The position numbers were made by a program, and so were the translations under genes. A DNA stretch of 64,000 nt, from assembly GCA_030747785.1 (NCBI GenBank), contig JASLKC010000055.1, positions 1-64,000 of the forward strand, in the 5' to 3' direction. The stretch comes from Candidatus Poseidoniaceae archaeon (lineage in GTDB: Archaea; Thermoplasmatota; Poseidoniia; Poseidoniales; Poseidoniaceae). The notes under the pieces were generated by a model that had not been told where the DNA came from, made no database searches, and saw only the letters and a program-made list of their open reading frames with translations. Below, one piece after another: positions 46,701-54,461 of this stretch (within the stretch, counting starts at the first letter, position 1; each line of letters begins with the position of its first letter).

Positions 46701-49700
46701 TATTCGTGATGACCAACTTGCCCTCGTTTACATGGATGGCGATACCATGCAAATCGACGTACGTAATCTCAGCGGTGGTAATTGGACCAACGAGCAAAAT
46801 ATTTGGTTAGGCAATCATGATACTAATCGTATACTTGCAATGGATGGTGGAGCAATCCTCCATGATTCAAATGGCAGTAGCCATGGGACTCTTATCGAAA
46901 GTAATGGTTCATGGAATAGCATTACTCACGATGTACCTACATCCGCTTCAGGCATCGAATATACCAGTATGGCCAATCATTGGTATGCAACAACAATCGA
47001 TACCAATGGTAACCTTGTGTTGACATTTGGTGCAAATGATGGCGAAATCCAATTTTCTCATGCAATGGAATCGATTTTTGCATCTGGCCCTGCTCCAATT
47101 TCTGAAGGGTTGAATGAGAGTGCGCACATCGTATACTTTGAGAGTATAAATGAAGATGTAATTCTTCTACGCACCCTTCGTGATAAAGACCGTGATATGA
47201 TTCCTAATCTAATTGATGATATGGCCCGAATTGGCGATCAATGGTCCGATTCTGATGGTGATGGGTATGGAGATAATGACCTCGGACCATCGGCTGATAA
47301 TTGCCCGAATACGAATGGGCCCTCTTCAATTCAAGTATTGGGCTGCAATGACTATGATTTGGATGGTTGGACAGATGCTGAAGATGATTGTGTCAATGAT
47401 GACGGAATGTCATGGTGGGGTCGATTCGGTTGTGCAGACCTTGACCAAGATGGCTGGTCTGACAATGATGCGACGTGGATTGGTGGCGACCGTTTTGGAA
47501 CAAATTGGAAGCAGGCTTTAGACACCGATTTGGATGGATACGGGGATAACCATGGACCGGATTGTTGTAATACAGAATTCGATAACAAGATGCCAGACCT
47601 TTTCCCATACAATAGCAAACAGTGGGAAGATCTTGATGGTGATGGTTATGGGGACAACTCATCCGATTTCGTGACTGGAGACCAATGCCCTTGGGAAGCA
47701 GGATATTCGTGGAGAGACCGCCTTGGTTGCTATGATTCGGATGGCGACGGAGCATCGGACCCTTCGAATATTGGCAAAGTAACCGAATGGAATGAGAGTC
47801 ATGGTGCCGATTGGTGGCCATCTGATGGGACCCAATGGGCAGATTCAGATGGTGATGGATTTGGAGATAATGATTCAGAGGGCGCTACGACTCCAGATAA
47901 ATTCCCAACTAATGAAGCAGCTGCAAATGATACTGATGGCGACGGATACCCAAATAATTGGACCAGCCTGAAAAATGCAAATAATACTCAAGGACTCGAA
48001 TTAGATTCTTGTCCTAATATGTGGGGGAATTCTACCAATCCACAGTGGGGCTGTGTTGACAGTGATGGCGATGGAATGATGGACGCCGCAGATCATTTCC
48101 CATACGATTCAACTCAGGTCCAGGATTCCGATGGCGACGGATGGGGCGATAATCAACAAGGAACAGACCCGGACAAGTGTCCTTTCGATATTGGAGTTTG
48201 GAATGGTACGCTTGGTCTAGGTTGTCCGCTAATCAACGATGATGATGACGATGCTGATTTGGTTCCAAATGAATACGATGAGTGCCCTGATACTGAAGCA
48301 GATTTAGAAGTAGATTCAGTCGGATGTGCAAATAATCAGAAGGATGATGACCAAGATGGTGTTAACAACCATCTCGACCTTTGTCCAAATTCGGAATTCG
48401 AGGCCGTGGTAGATGCAGATGGTTGTACTCTAACCCAATCAGAAACCGACTCAGATAATGACGGTGTAATGGATCCAGAAGATTTGTGTCCTGATTCAGA
48501 CTCAGAAATTGAGGTAGATGATGTAGGTTGTAACCCTGCTCAAAGAGATGATGATGGTGATGGAATCAGCAATGCAGAGGATATGCAATGTCCAGAAACC
48601 CCTGAAGGTTATCCAATTTATGAGGATGGCCCAGATATCGGATGTACCGATGAAACTCAACTAGAAGTTGACTTCGATGGCGATGGTTGGCTAGGAGATT
48701 ACTCCTATGACCCGATTAATGACATTCACACCGGCGATGCATTCCCTGCAGATCCTACTCAATGGCAAGACCGTGATGGTGATGGCTATGGCGATAATGC
48801 AAACGGAAATCTCGCAGATGATTGCCCAGACCAATGGGGTAATTCCACAGAGAGAGATACGCTTGGTTGCACAGATACAGATGGGGACGGATTCCAAGAT
48901 GCAATGGGTCATGATGCATTCCCGAATGATTCAACACAGTGGCTAGACGAAGATTTCGATGGATATGGTGACAATTCTTCTGGGAATTTACCTGATTTAT
49001 GTCCAGGTACAAATCCGTCATTAAAACACGAGGCAGATGGGTTTTCAGGCTGTTCACAAGAACAAAGAGATTCAGATGGCGATGGTGTAAATGACAGATT
49101 AGATACTTGCCCTGATACTCCACTCGGCAAGGAAGTCTACACCGATGGCTGTCCAGTACCTTCTACCGAAGGCCCAAATGGTGATTCTGACCTAATCATG
49201 GGAATGGAGCCAATGATATTCTACGCCGCAGCAGGCGGTGGTGCACTATTGATACTCGTCATATTGATTTTGATAATCAGAAGACTTGGGGGAGGAGATT
49301 ACGACCTCGATGATGATGAAGATGATGAGGATTGGTTCGATGACGATGATGATGAAGATGATTTCATGTCGAATTTACTCGGTGGTAGCGGTCCAACACG
49401 AGGTCCTGCCGGTCCAAACCCAGCACGAGGCCCCGGTGGTCCAACAAGAGGTCCAGGAGGTCCAACTCGAGGCCCTAGTGGCCCAGCAGGAGGTCCAACC
49501 CGAGGTCCCGGCGGTCCAATAGGAGGTCCAGGAGGCCCAACTCGAGGCCCCGGCGGTCCAGCAAGAGGCCCAGGAGGTCCAACACGAGGCCCCGGTGGTC
49601 CAGCAAGCGGTCCAGAAGGCTCAAAACCAGTAACTAAGAAAAAAGCAGTTAGTGGAAAAAAGGTCAGGAAGACTAAGGTAAATATCCCTTCAGATTTGTT

Positions 49701-49857
49701 TTCGCAGGATGAACTTGCAGACCGTAAGGCAGCAATAGATTGGGCAAAGCAAGCAATCTCAGATGGTGATGCAGAAAGGAGCATTATGATGCAACTACAG
49801 AGCACTGGTTGGACAGCTCCTCAGTCTCGAGCAATCCATGACCTTGCGAAGCGTTAA
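43711..49857 (+). CDS. Giant anchored surface protein: integrin-like FG-GAP propeller plus calcium repeats
   Basis: 2048 aa. A signal peptide (ALPIAILVLFVMQSASPF) is followed by a beta-rich region. Residues about 340-710 hold exactly seven FG-GAP blades, each with a Ca loop (GDLNGDGRDDL, GDWNCDGYDDI, GDVENDGCDDL, GDYDGDGHPDL, GDIDGDGNDDL, GDVNEDGYDDF, MDLDGDGMGDL), as in the integrin-alpha propeller. A further beta region precedes about 20 TSP3-like loops (about 1157-1815). A membrane span sits near 1832-1855 (FYAAAGGGALLILVILILII). The cytosolic tail has an acidic tract (about 1862-1888), an RGP/GGP repeat (1893-1970) and a terminal helical module (about 1985-2048, AIDWAKQAISDGDAERSIM). An adhesive or ligand-binding role outside, with coupling to cytosolic partners, is inferred. 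Confidence 0.85.
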   Translation: MDSMSWRGKALPIAILVLFVMQSASPFIGNQPVLVEDEVVHNTATVPFSNGSGHDLAGTTLTLDGVDWTVRPESNLDLWNSYPLLNKSDSKDLLVLPNGEVMACSLNAGQPSLIILHLNDSLSEIEFDSPSVTPIFEQSCSIAVNDLGRIHIAYTMDNNLKVARLAVENAVYSEPTWHIRTIENESQPLGLEMVIDSDERMHILYVTDVGLEKMSFNKAFWDHNILEKGDIGTDLEVEIDDSDMLHIVYVEETEGEVRLLRTDGLQTTKQVLARGTEIMSHVAMDLDSNSIEQLVYSSGNDVNNTSLSLVRSLVGEDEGRINPNAKWSLSLDDDSEEGVIASGDLNGDGRDDLVYTIPDGNGTVSIHYGSPDGPSDYPDKVLVGENADSSLGTGLAIGDWNCDGYDDIAVSEPGLANNSSGYVWAILGGEDGLENSSWWNMTGEDDDGLGWSMTSMGDVENDGCDDLAIVAYGTVSVDEEGVVVAKGKVVLLRGNSSGLQNYQNITQTLDGPQFGRVVVGGGDYDGDGHPDLAISNTGTVDSPTGYSSLEVFAGGTGGIDPLPIQSEQILLQGKLFGAAMACVGDIDGDGNDDLLLSELYADGGLYHSGKIHLWTGSSNGPTSTWSLKGSYANANFGTNLASAGDVNEDGYDDFLVMQLPNSNSGKVELFLGGPNGVRTDVQLFAEGATNEHLGLRLLTGMDLDGDGMGDLAYSTRDLTRGDAFGPEIVILTERDWEFIDFSINAEISDVSMGTSARGTPSILVDITGQDNLLIEHILDGTPGGKWSMLSMQDIRDGLIDVSSAGKPYIFNNCNWEICVEGAKITTPIGQTMLEKELVSSGSMGQMLGGITDDAGKQRLAFASAPMSQILYSEEGVSSWSSSLVRGSIDLRHPIDVHLDSDGYSNLIYVNDDGGQIEIATLNSTWSLSQLTNTTVGNDFDSLWLDDDRIIILQVGMVENDSWLQFLEFSAENETGVRNHTVTDIAQVNTTALFEIDIIRDDQLALVYMDGDTMQIDVRNLSGGNWTNEQNIWLGNHDTNRILAMDGGAILHDSNGSSHGTLIESNGSWNSITHDVPTSASGIEYTSMANHWYATTIDTNGNLVLTFGANDGEIQFSHAMESIFASGPAPISEGLNESAHIVYFESINEDVILLRTLRDKDRDMIPNLIDDMARIGDQWSDSDGDGYGDNDLGPSADNCPNTNGPSSIQVLGCNDYDLDGWTDAEDDCVNDDGMSWWGRFGCADLDQDGWSDNDATWIGGDRFGTNWKQALDTDLDGYGDNHGPDCCNTEFDNKMPDLFPYNSKQWEDLDGDGYGDNSSDFVTGDQCPWEAGYSWRDRLGCYDSDGDGASDPSNIGKVTEWNESHGADWWPSDGTQWADSDGDGFGDNDSEGATTPDKFPTNEAAANDTDGDGYPNNWTSLKNANNTQGLELDSCPNMWGNSTNPQWGCVDSDGDGMMDAADHFPYDSTQVQDSDGDGWGDNQQGTDPDKCPFDIGVWNGTLGLGCPLINDDDDDADLVPNEYDECPDTEADLEVDSVGCANNQKDDDQDGVNNHLDLCPNSEFEAVVDADGCTLTQSETDSDNDGVMDPEDLCPDSDSEIEVDDVGCNPAQRDDDGDGISNAEDMQCPETPEGYPIYEDGPDIGCTDETQLEVDFDGDGWLGDYSYDPINDIHTGDAFPADPTQWQDRDGDGYGDNANGNLADDCPDQWGNSTERDTLGCTDTDGDGFQDAMGHDAFPNDSTQWLDEDFDGYGDNSSGNLPDLCPGTNPSLKHEADGFSGCSQEQRDSDGDGVNDRLDTCPDTPLGKEVYTDGCPVPSTEGPNGDSDLIMGMEPMIFYAAAGGGALLILVILILIIRRLGGGDYDLDDDEDDEDWFDDDDDEDDFMSNLLGGSGPTRGPAGPNPARGPGGPTRGPGGPTRGPSGPAGGPTRGPGGPIGGPGGPTRGPGGPARGPGGPTRGPGGPASGPEGSKPVTKKKAVSGKKVRKTKVNIPSDLFSQDELADRKAAIDWAKQAISDGDAERSIMMQLQSTGWTAPQSRAIHDLAKR
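47180..49150 (+). repeat. Second TSP3-like calcium-repeat region
   Basis: About 20 DxDxDGxxD loops in frame. Early units share the CPx..DRxGC and QWxDxDGDGxGDN pattern with the protein at 38450-40906. The units at 48240-48600 are closer to classical TSP3 (DDDQDGVNNHLDLC, DSDNDGVMDPEDLC). So two repeat classes are joined in one stalk. Confidence 0.78.
49390..49620 (+). repeat. RGP/GGP low-complexity repeat
   Basis: Eight RGP units, mostly as GPGGPTRGP, in about 77 codons; DNA repeat of roughly 18-27 bases (ggtccaacacgaggccc-like). Expected to be disordered and cytosolic. Repeat length may vary between strains through slippage or recombination. Confidence 0.85.
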
Positions 49858-49914
49858 GGGTCTCCATCAGAATCAATAAGTGCATGCGGTTGGCCATGAA
49901 AAGGAGGAGTTAGG

Positions 49915-51369
49915 ATGAGCACTGAAGGTGAAGGCGCAATGATGCCAGATGGCATCGAGGTCGATGAGGCCGCTGCTTACTTTGGTGTGGTTGCATCTTC
50001 CGATAGTCTTCATCAGATGATGGCCTTACCTCGCAAAGAATCAATGCAACGTTTCTTTGTTCTATTATCTGATTTGGTTCTCAAGCCTGGGGATTTTGAT
50101 TTTGAAGAAGCGAGCGAACGTTTGCAGTGCGAAGGTGGCGAAATCTACTATCTGGTCGCAGGACATCTTGGAATAATGTCGATGCCACTTCCATTATTGG
50201 CTGCTATTGAGGCGGGTAATTTTTCTGGAGAAGATATGGTCTTAGCAACCGAAATGTCAGATCCAATGAGAATTCTCAAACTCTTTGCTATTGCCCAGCA
50301 GACCGGAGGAGAGGCAGAGGTCGCAAATTATCTTTCAATTATGGATACGATAATGAGTGACCCAGTCTCAAATTCAGATAAATTACTTGCTGTTGCTCGA
50401 GATTTACGTGCTTCATTCGATGTATCAGGCCATGTAATGCCAGTTTCTAGTCTGGCAACTTCTGGAGCGAATGCATCTGAACTTGAAGCAGCAAATGTGG
50501 CGAATGTTGCAGCATTACCTGCACTCGAAAAGACACCTTCTGTTCCAGTAACAATCCCTAAGCCTGAAGTCATTGCAAGTGTGCCTTTGCCAAAAGAAGT
50601 TGCAAGTGTTCCTATTCCAACAGCAGAGCCAATACCACTTCCAGAGGTAGAGGAGCCAAAGATAGCAGTCGATGAGCGCAAGGATGCTGAAAAGACCGAT
50701 GATGCATTTGCTGGCGCATTTGGTATGCAAGAACCCGAACCTGAGCCAGAACCTGAGCCAGAACCCGAACCTGAGCCAGAGCCAGAACCAGAACCCGAGC
50801 CTGAGCCAGAGCCAGAACCCGAGCCTGAGCCTGAGCCAGAACCCGAACCTGAGCCCACTCTCGAAGAGAAGTTTGCTGCTGCAGATACAGATGATAGCGG
50901 TTCCCTTTCGGTTGAGGAAGTAGCTGAAGTAACGGGATTAGATATCGAAGCAGCAACAACACTCCATGCAGCAGCAGATGCTGATGGTGATGGAGAAGTC
51001 ACTCTTGAAGAGCTTAAAGCAGCTCCAAAGGTTGCGGAAAAGATACTCCCCAAGCCAGTCAAACCGGTTAGAAGTAAGATTCAGCCCCAGCCGCCTCAAG
51101 CACCTCAAGCACCACAAGGAACGCCACAGTGGGGCCAGCAACAACCAGTGCAGCAGCCAACGCAGCAACCAGTGCAGCAACCAATGCAGCAATGGCCGCA
51201 ACAAAATCCTCCTTTAGGCCAGCAAATTGGCCAGCAACAGCAGCAATGGAATCAGCCAGTACAACCAATGCAACCTACTATTAGATCTGGAATTCATTGT
51301 AGAGGTTGTAGAATTGGTGTTGATCCCAACTGGAGATTTTGTCCGGTATGCGGAACACAAAATCGTTGA
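49915..51369 (+). CDS. Cytosolic EF-hand protein with EP repeat and zinc ribbon
   Basis: 484 aa, no signal peptide or membrane span. Helical N-terminal domain at residues about 10-170. A linker leads to 21 tandem Glu-Pro pairs (about residues 273-314). Two EF-hands follow ([12 protein letters not shown] near 323 and [12 protein letters not shown] near 354). A Pro/Gln-rich region (about 385-455) precedes a C-terminal zinc ribbon ([18 protein letters not shown]). It looks like a calcium-responsive adaptor. The gene follows the giant surface gene by 57 bases on the same strand with its own AAGGAGGAG site about 6 bases before ATG 49915, so co-transcription is likely. The EP stretch would act as a stiff spacer. 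Confidence 0.8.
   Translation: MSTEGEGAMMPDGIEVDEAAAYFGVVASSDSLHQMMALPRKESMQRFFVLLSDLVLKPGDFDFEEASERLQCEGGEIYYLVAGHLGIMSMPLPLLAAIEAGNFSGEDMVLATEMSDPMRILKLFAIAQQTGGEAEVANYLSIMDTIMSDPVSNSDKLLAVARDLRASFDVSGHVMPVSSLATSGANASELEAANVANVAALPALEKTPSVPVTIPKPEVIASVPLPKEVASVPIPTAEPIPLPEVEEPKIAVDERKDAEKTDDAFAGAFGMQEPEPEPEPEPEPEPEPEPEPEPEPEPEPEPEPEPEPEPEPEPTLEEKFAAADTDDSGSLSVEEVAEVTGLDIEAATTLHAAADADGDGEVTLEELKAAPKVAEKILPKPVKPVRSKIQPQPPQAPQAPQGTPQWGQQQPVQQPTQQPVQQPMQQWPQQNPPLGQQIGQQQQQWNQPVQPMQPTIRSGIHCRGCRIGVDPNWRFCPVCGTQNR
50731..50856 (+). repeat. Glu-Pro dipeptide repeat (21 units)
   Basis: 126 bases of gaRccN hexamers encoding 21 EP pairs. Third positions vary (gaa/gag, cca/ccc/cct), so the repeat is old or maintained by selection rather than a fresh slippage product. 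Confidence 0.9.
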
Positions 51370-52497
51370 TCACGGCATGAAAATTCCATCATCAAGAATT
51401 TGTGTGTCATCGAGCCACACAGAAGGTTTAGTGATTACTCCTGGAATGTGAATTCCCACATTGGAATTCCCACCAAGGCTTGAGTTATCTCCAATTGAGA
51501 AGTAACAGGTTCCCAGCATTTTTTCATCTTCTAGAACATGCCCGGTCAATTTGGCTTCCGGGTTCATGCCAAATCCAAATTCTGCAACAGTCCAAACGAG
51601 TTCCCTATCTCTAGATTTCAGTCGCGTAGCAGCCTCGCCGAATTGTTGACGAATCTGTGCCGCAACAGCATCTCCTTTGAGATCAATTACTATTCCATCC
51701 TCAACGATTAATTCTAATGGTTCTTCCAAGAGTGTGGCTTCCCATGTACCATCAATCACGATTGTTCCATTCATCGTACCTTCTTTTGGCAAAACGAATA
51801 CTTTACCGGCTGGAAGATTAGTAATCATTCTTGGTCGATTACAAATTCCATTATCATCAAGTTTCCAATCACGCCAATTTACTTCAAATTCCACATCGGT
51901 TCCATTAGAATCTTTGACATGTATCAAGCGCTTTCTCCTAAAGATACTCGAAAGGCCAGAAATTCTATTTTTTATTTCTGAAAAATCAGCAGTCATGCCG
52001 CCTTGAGTGAACATTTCAATGGTCATTCCCGGCATTGTAGCCACCCTTGCCCCTTCTCGAATAGCTGTTCTAATCGCTCTGGTATGAGTAAGTGAATATC
52101 TGGTAGGTGCGATGACAATTTGTTGTTGTTTCATTAGATTAGCAACTGGAGCAGGTGGCTCTTCACCATGGTGGCGGCCCTTTGGCATGACCACAAGTAG
52201 AACACGGTCTGACCTCTCACAAGCGGCTGTATGGAGGGCTTGACCAATTTCCCCTGTAGTGGGGTCACACACGATGAGGACATTCTCTCCTCTTCGAATA
52301 TCCATACAGGTTTGGATCACCGCTTTAGCCGATTCAATAAGAGTCTTGGAAATGTCCAATTCCACATTGGAATCATCGTTTGATACAATTTCTTCTTCAG
52401 GAACTTCTGCATCGATTATCTCTTCGAGATCCTGGTCTAATTCTAAATCAACGGGCGCTTCCTCATCCTTCGCACGACGGCGGAATGGAGGGGCCAT
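51370..52497 (-). CDS. M29-type aminopeptidase
   Basis: 375 aa, related to aminopeptidase T/AmpS (thermophilic metal aminopeptidases). After an acidic N-terminal extension of about 50 residues comes a Rossmann-like part (NVLIVCDPTTGEIGQALHTAA, VLLVVMPKGRHHGEEPP). The metal-site half has RPRMITNLPAGKVFVLP, TVAEFGFGMNPEAKLTG and GIHIPGVITKPSVWLDD. These fit the M29 ligand pattern, although the usual HxD near the end is changed to HIPG. It would free N-terminal amino acids from peptides in the cytosol. The frame reaches 52665, but ATG 52497 is the sensible start, leaving an 84-base gap to the divergent M32 gene. It converges on the EF-hand gene with stops adjoining. Confidence 0.8.
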   Translation of the reverse strand: MAPPFRRRAKDEEAPVDLELDQDLEEIIDAEVPEEEIVSNDDSNVELDISKTLIESAKAVIQTCMDIRRGENVLIVCDPTTGEIGQALHTAACERSDRVLLVVMPKGRHHGEEPPAPVANLMKQQQIVIAPTRYSLTHTRAIRTAIREGARVATMPGMTIEMFTQGGMTADFSEIKNRISGLSSIFRRKRLIHVKDSNGTDVEFEVNWRDWKLDDNGICNRPRMITNLPAGKVFVLPKEGTMNGTIVIDGTWEATLLEEPLELIVEDGIVIDLKGDAVAAQIRQQFGEAATRLKSRDRELVWTVAEFGFGMNPEAKLTGHVLEDEKMLGTCYFSIGDNSSLGGNSNVGIHIPGVITKPSVWLDDTQILDDGIFMP

Positions 52498-52581
52498 GAA
52501 AAGCGCAATCGCCCAACTGACTTCAAGGTGTGCCAAGACAAAGTGGGAGTGTTCAAGGACGAGATACAACCCCCAGAGCCT

Positions 52582-54069
52582 ATGGACGCCAAAGAGGAAT
52601 TTCTCAACCTGGTCCGCGATATGCACCGACTGACATCGCTTCAAGGTCATCTCGGTTGGGACCAAGAGACCAAAATGCCTCCAAAAGGTGCGGCTGCACG
52701 CGGTGATATCTTAGCGTGGTTAGCAAGTGAAGCGCATGGCCGTTTAACCGACGCCAGAATGGGTGAATTGCTTGCTGAATTAGAAGTGGGTAGTTTGGAT
52801 GCCGACCTCGGTGCGAATGTTCGTGAGATGAGGAGAAAGTACGACGAGGCCGTAAAAATCCCAAGTGAATTCATTCATGAATTTACCAAAACTCGTAGTT
52901 CTGCATTAGTAGCATGGCAACAAGCACGTTCCGAAGATAATTGGTCTCACTTTGCTCCACATCTTGAGAAGTTGGTAGCATTGACACGCCAGAAAATCGA
53001 ATTGCTTGGAAATGAAGGCACTCCTTACGATACTTTACTCGATGAATACGAAGTAGGTATGACCGTCGCAGATTATGACCCATTATTTGCTGGATTGAAA
53101 GATCGTCTTGTTCCTTTACTCAAGTCAATCATGGATTCTGGAGTAATGATTCCCCGTTTGCCTGAAGGTATGACATTCCCTGCCGATGCTCAAGAAGCAT
53201 TTTGCAATCGTGTTTCAAATGCCATGGGTTTCGATTTTGAAGCGGGTAGAATGGACCGCTCCACTCATCCCTTCTGTGCTGGATTGTGGCCAGGAGATAC
53301 ACGTTTTACCACACGGTTCGATGAAGCAGACCCATTCTCTTGCCTCTATGCGGTTATGCACGAGGCGGGACATGGACTCTATGAGCAAGGTCTTGGAGCC
53401 GAGCATGTATTTACTCCACGAGGACATGCAATTAGCTTAGGCGTTCACGAGAGCCAGAGTAGACTTTGGGAGAATCAGATAGGTAGAACAGCGGCTTTTT
53501 GGAAGGTTGCAATGCCATGGTTCAGAGAGGAATTCCCCGATATGCCTGATTGGAGTCCAGAGAAACTCGACCTCGTCGCAAATGAAGTAAAGCCAGATTT
53601 CATTAGAGTCGAAGCCGATGAAGTTACTTACAATCTACACGTCATGCTTCGCTATGAGATCGAGAAGATGATTTTCAATGAAGGATTAGATGTTGAGGAT
53701 ATTCCAGCCACTTGGAATCGTATGTTTATCGAGTGGTTTGGAATTGAGGTTCCAGACGACACACATGGTTGTTTACAGGATGTTCATTGGTCTATGGCTG
53801 CCTTTGGTTACTTCCCAACCTATACTTTGGGAAATATGTATGCAGCACAACTCTTGCAAGCGATGTCCAAAGATTTGGGTGACATTGATTCGCTAATCGA
53901 AGGCGGGGATTGGACATCAATGTTGGATTGGTTACGTACTAATATTCACGAGAAGGGCTCTGTTATGACGCCGGCTGAATTAATTCAACAAGCGACAGGC
54001 TCACCGCCAGCCCCAGATGCATTCCTCGAGTATGTCGAAGGAAAGTATGGCTCCCTATATGGGATTTGA
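52582..54069 (+). CDS. Carboxypeptidase Taq (M32 family metallocarboxypeptidase)
   Basis: 495 aa cytosolic enzyme removing C-terminal amino acids. The zinc motif HEAGH is at residues 260-264 (VMHEAGHGLYEQG), followed by HESQSRLWENQ supplying the third ligand. Other M32 blocks are the LGWDQETKMPPKGAAARGD start, TRFDEADPFSCLYAVMHE, and EADEVTYNLHVMLRYEIEK with LQDVHWSMAAFGYFPTYTLGN. The length matches the family (about 500). ATG 52582 is preferred over ATG/TTG options at 52528, because the family begins at this point. Divergent from the M29 gene; the two peptidases probably complete the breakdown of imported peptides. Confidence 0.94.
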   Translation: MDAKEEFLNLVRDMHRLTSLQGHLGWDQETKMPPKGAAARGDILAWLASEAHGRLTDARMGELLAELEVGSLDADLGANVREMRRKYDEAVKIPSEFIHEFTKTRSSALVAWQQARSEDNWSHFAPHLEKLVALTRQKIELLGNEGTPYDTLLDEYEVGMTVADYDPLFAGLKDRLVPLLKSIMDSGVMIPRLPEGMTFPADAQEAFCNRVSNAMGFDFEAGRMDRSTHPFCAGLWPGDTRFTTRFDEADPFSCLYAVMHEAGHGLYEQGLGAEHVFTPRGHAISLGVHESQSRLWENQIGRTAAFWKVAMPWFREEFPDMPDWSPEKLDLVANEVKPDFIRVEADEVTYNLHVMLRYEIEKMIFNEGLDVEDIPATWNRMFIEWFGIEVPDDTHGCLQDVHWSMAAFGYFPTYTLGNMYAAQLLQAMSKDLGDIDSLIEGGDWTSMLDWLRTNIHEKGSVMTPAELIQQATGSPPAPDAFLEYVEGKYGSLYGI

Positions 54070-54378
54070 TTACTCTTCGCTATCGTCGTTATTATTGCCC
54101 ATCAATCTCTCTTGAAGGATATTGAACATATCAGTTAGTTCGTTCAACGAGTCCTGGAGATCATTGCTTCTATCCTCAGAATCATCTGTACCAAATGTTG
54201 TTCCAAGAAGAGTTATCATTGCACCAGATAGCATAGTGACAGCAGGCCAATAGACCATTTCTGCCTTCATGCCTTCTCCAGCCGACATACCTCCCCAAAT
54301 CGCTCCAATTGCGAATATAATCAATCCAATGACAATCTGCTGATAGCCCGCTCCAAGTTTTTCTTCAAGGTCACTCAT
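54070..54378 (-). CDS. Small two-span membrane protein
   Basis: 102 aa. Two spans at about 14-34 (IVIGLIIFAIGAIWGGMSA) and 42-62 (YWPAVTMLSGAMITLLGTTFG) precede an acidic helical tail (DLQDSLNELTDMFNILQERL) that could form a coiled coil. No family is recognised. Its stop adjoins the M32 stop. A TTATTA-like TATA candidate lies about 25 bases before ATG 54378, so the start may be leaderless. Confidence 0.65.
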   Translation of the reverse strand: MSDLEEKLGAGYQQIVIGLIIFAIGAIWGGMSAGEGMKAEMVYWPAVTMLSGAMITLLGTTFGTDDSEDRSNDLQDSLNELTDMFNILQERLMGNNNDDSEE

Positions 54379-54422
54379 AGATATTACCAGATGCTAATAA
54401 CAACTACGGGGTTATGAATATG

Positions 54423-54461
54423 CTGGAACATATCATTCCAGTAATTGGAAATCAATTCCAA
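54423..54461. promoter_or_regulatory. Two adjacent inverted repeats with GGAA/TTCC half-sites
   Basis: CTGGAA-N7-TTCCAG at 54423-54441 and TTGGAA-N5-TTCCAA at 54445-54461. They overlap the stop of the dihydroorotase gene and stand 45-83 bases upstream of the small membrane protein on the same strand. The TTGGAA half-site is the same as in the palindrome at 4159-4174. Either an operator pair or a weak transcription end is possible. Confidence 0.35.

Noticed and set aside
49299-49805. Antisense frame reading as a collagen-like GPP repeat protein of 168 aa
   Set aside because: It is the reverse strand of the RGP/GGP tail and the helical module of the giant protein. Its repeats follow from the sense repeat and the sense frame has all expected domains.
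50328-51062. Antisense frame with a long Gly-Ser repeat
   Set aside because: Mirror of the Glu-Pro repeat and EF-hands on the plus strand; the sense frame has a strong ribosome site and real domains.
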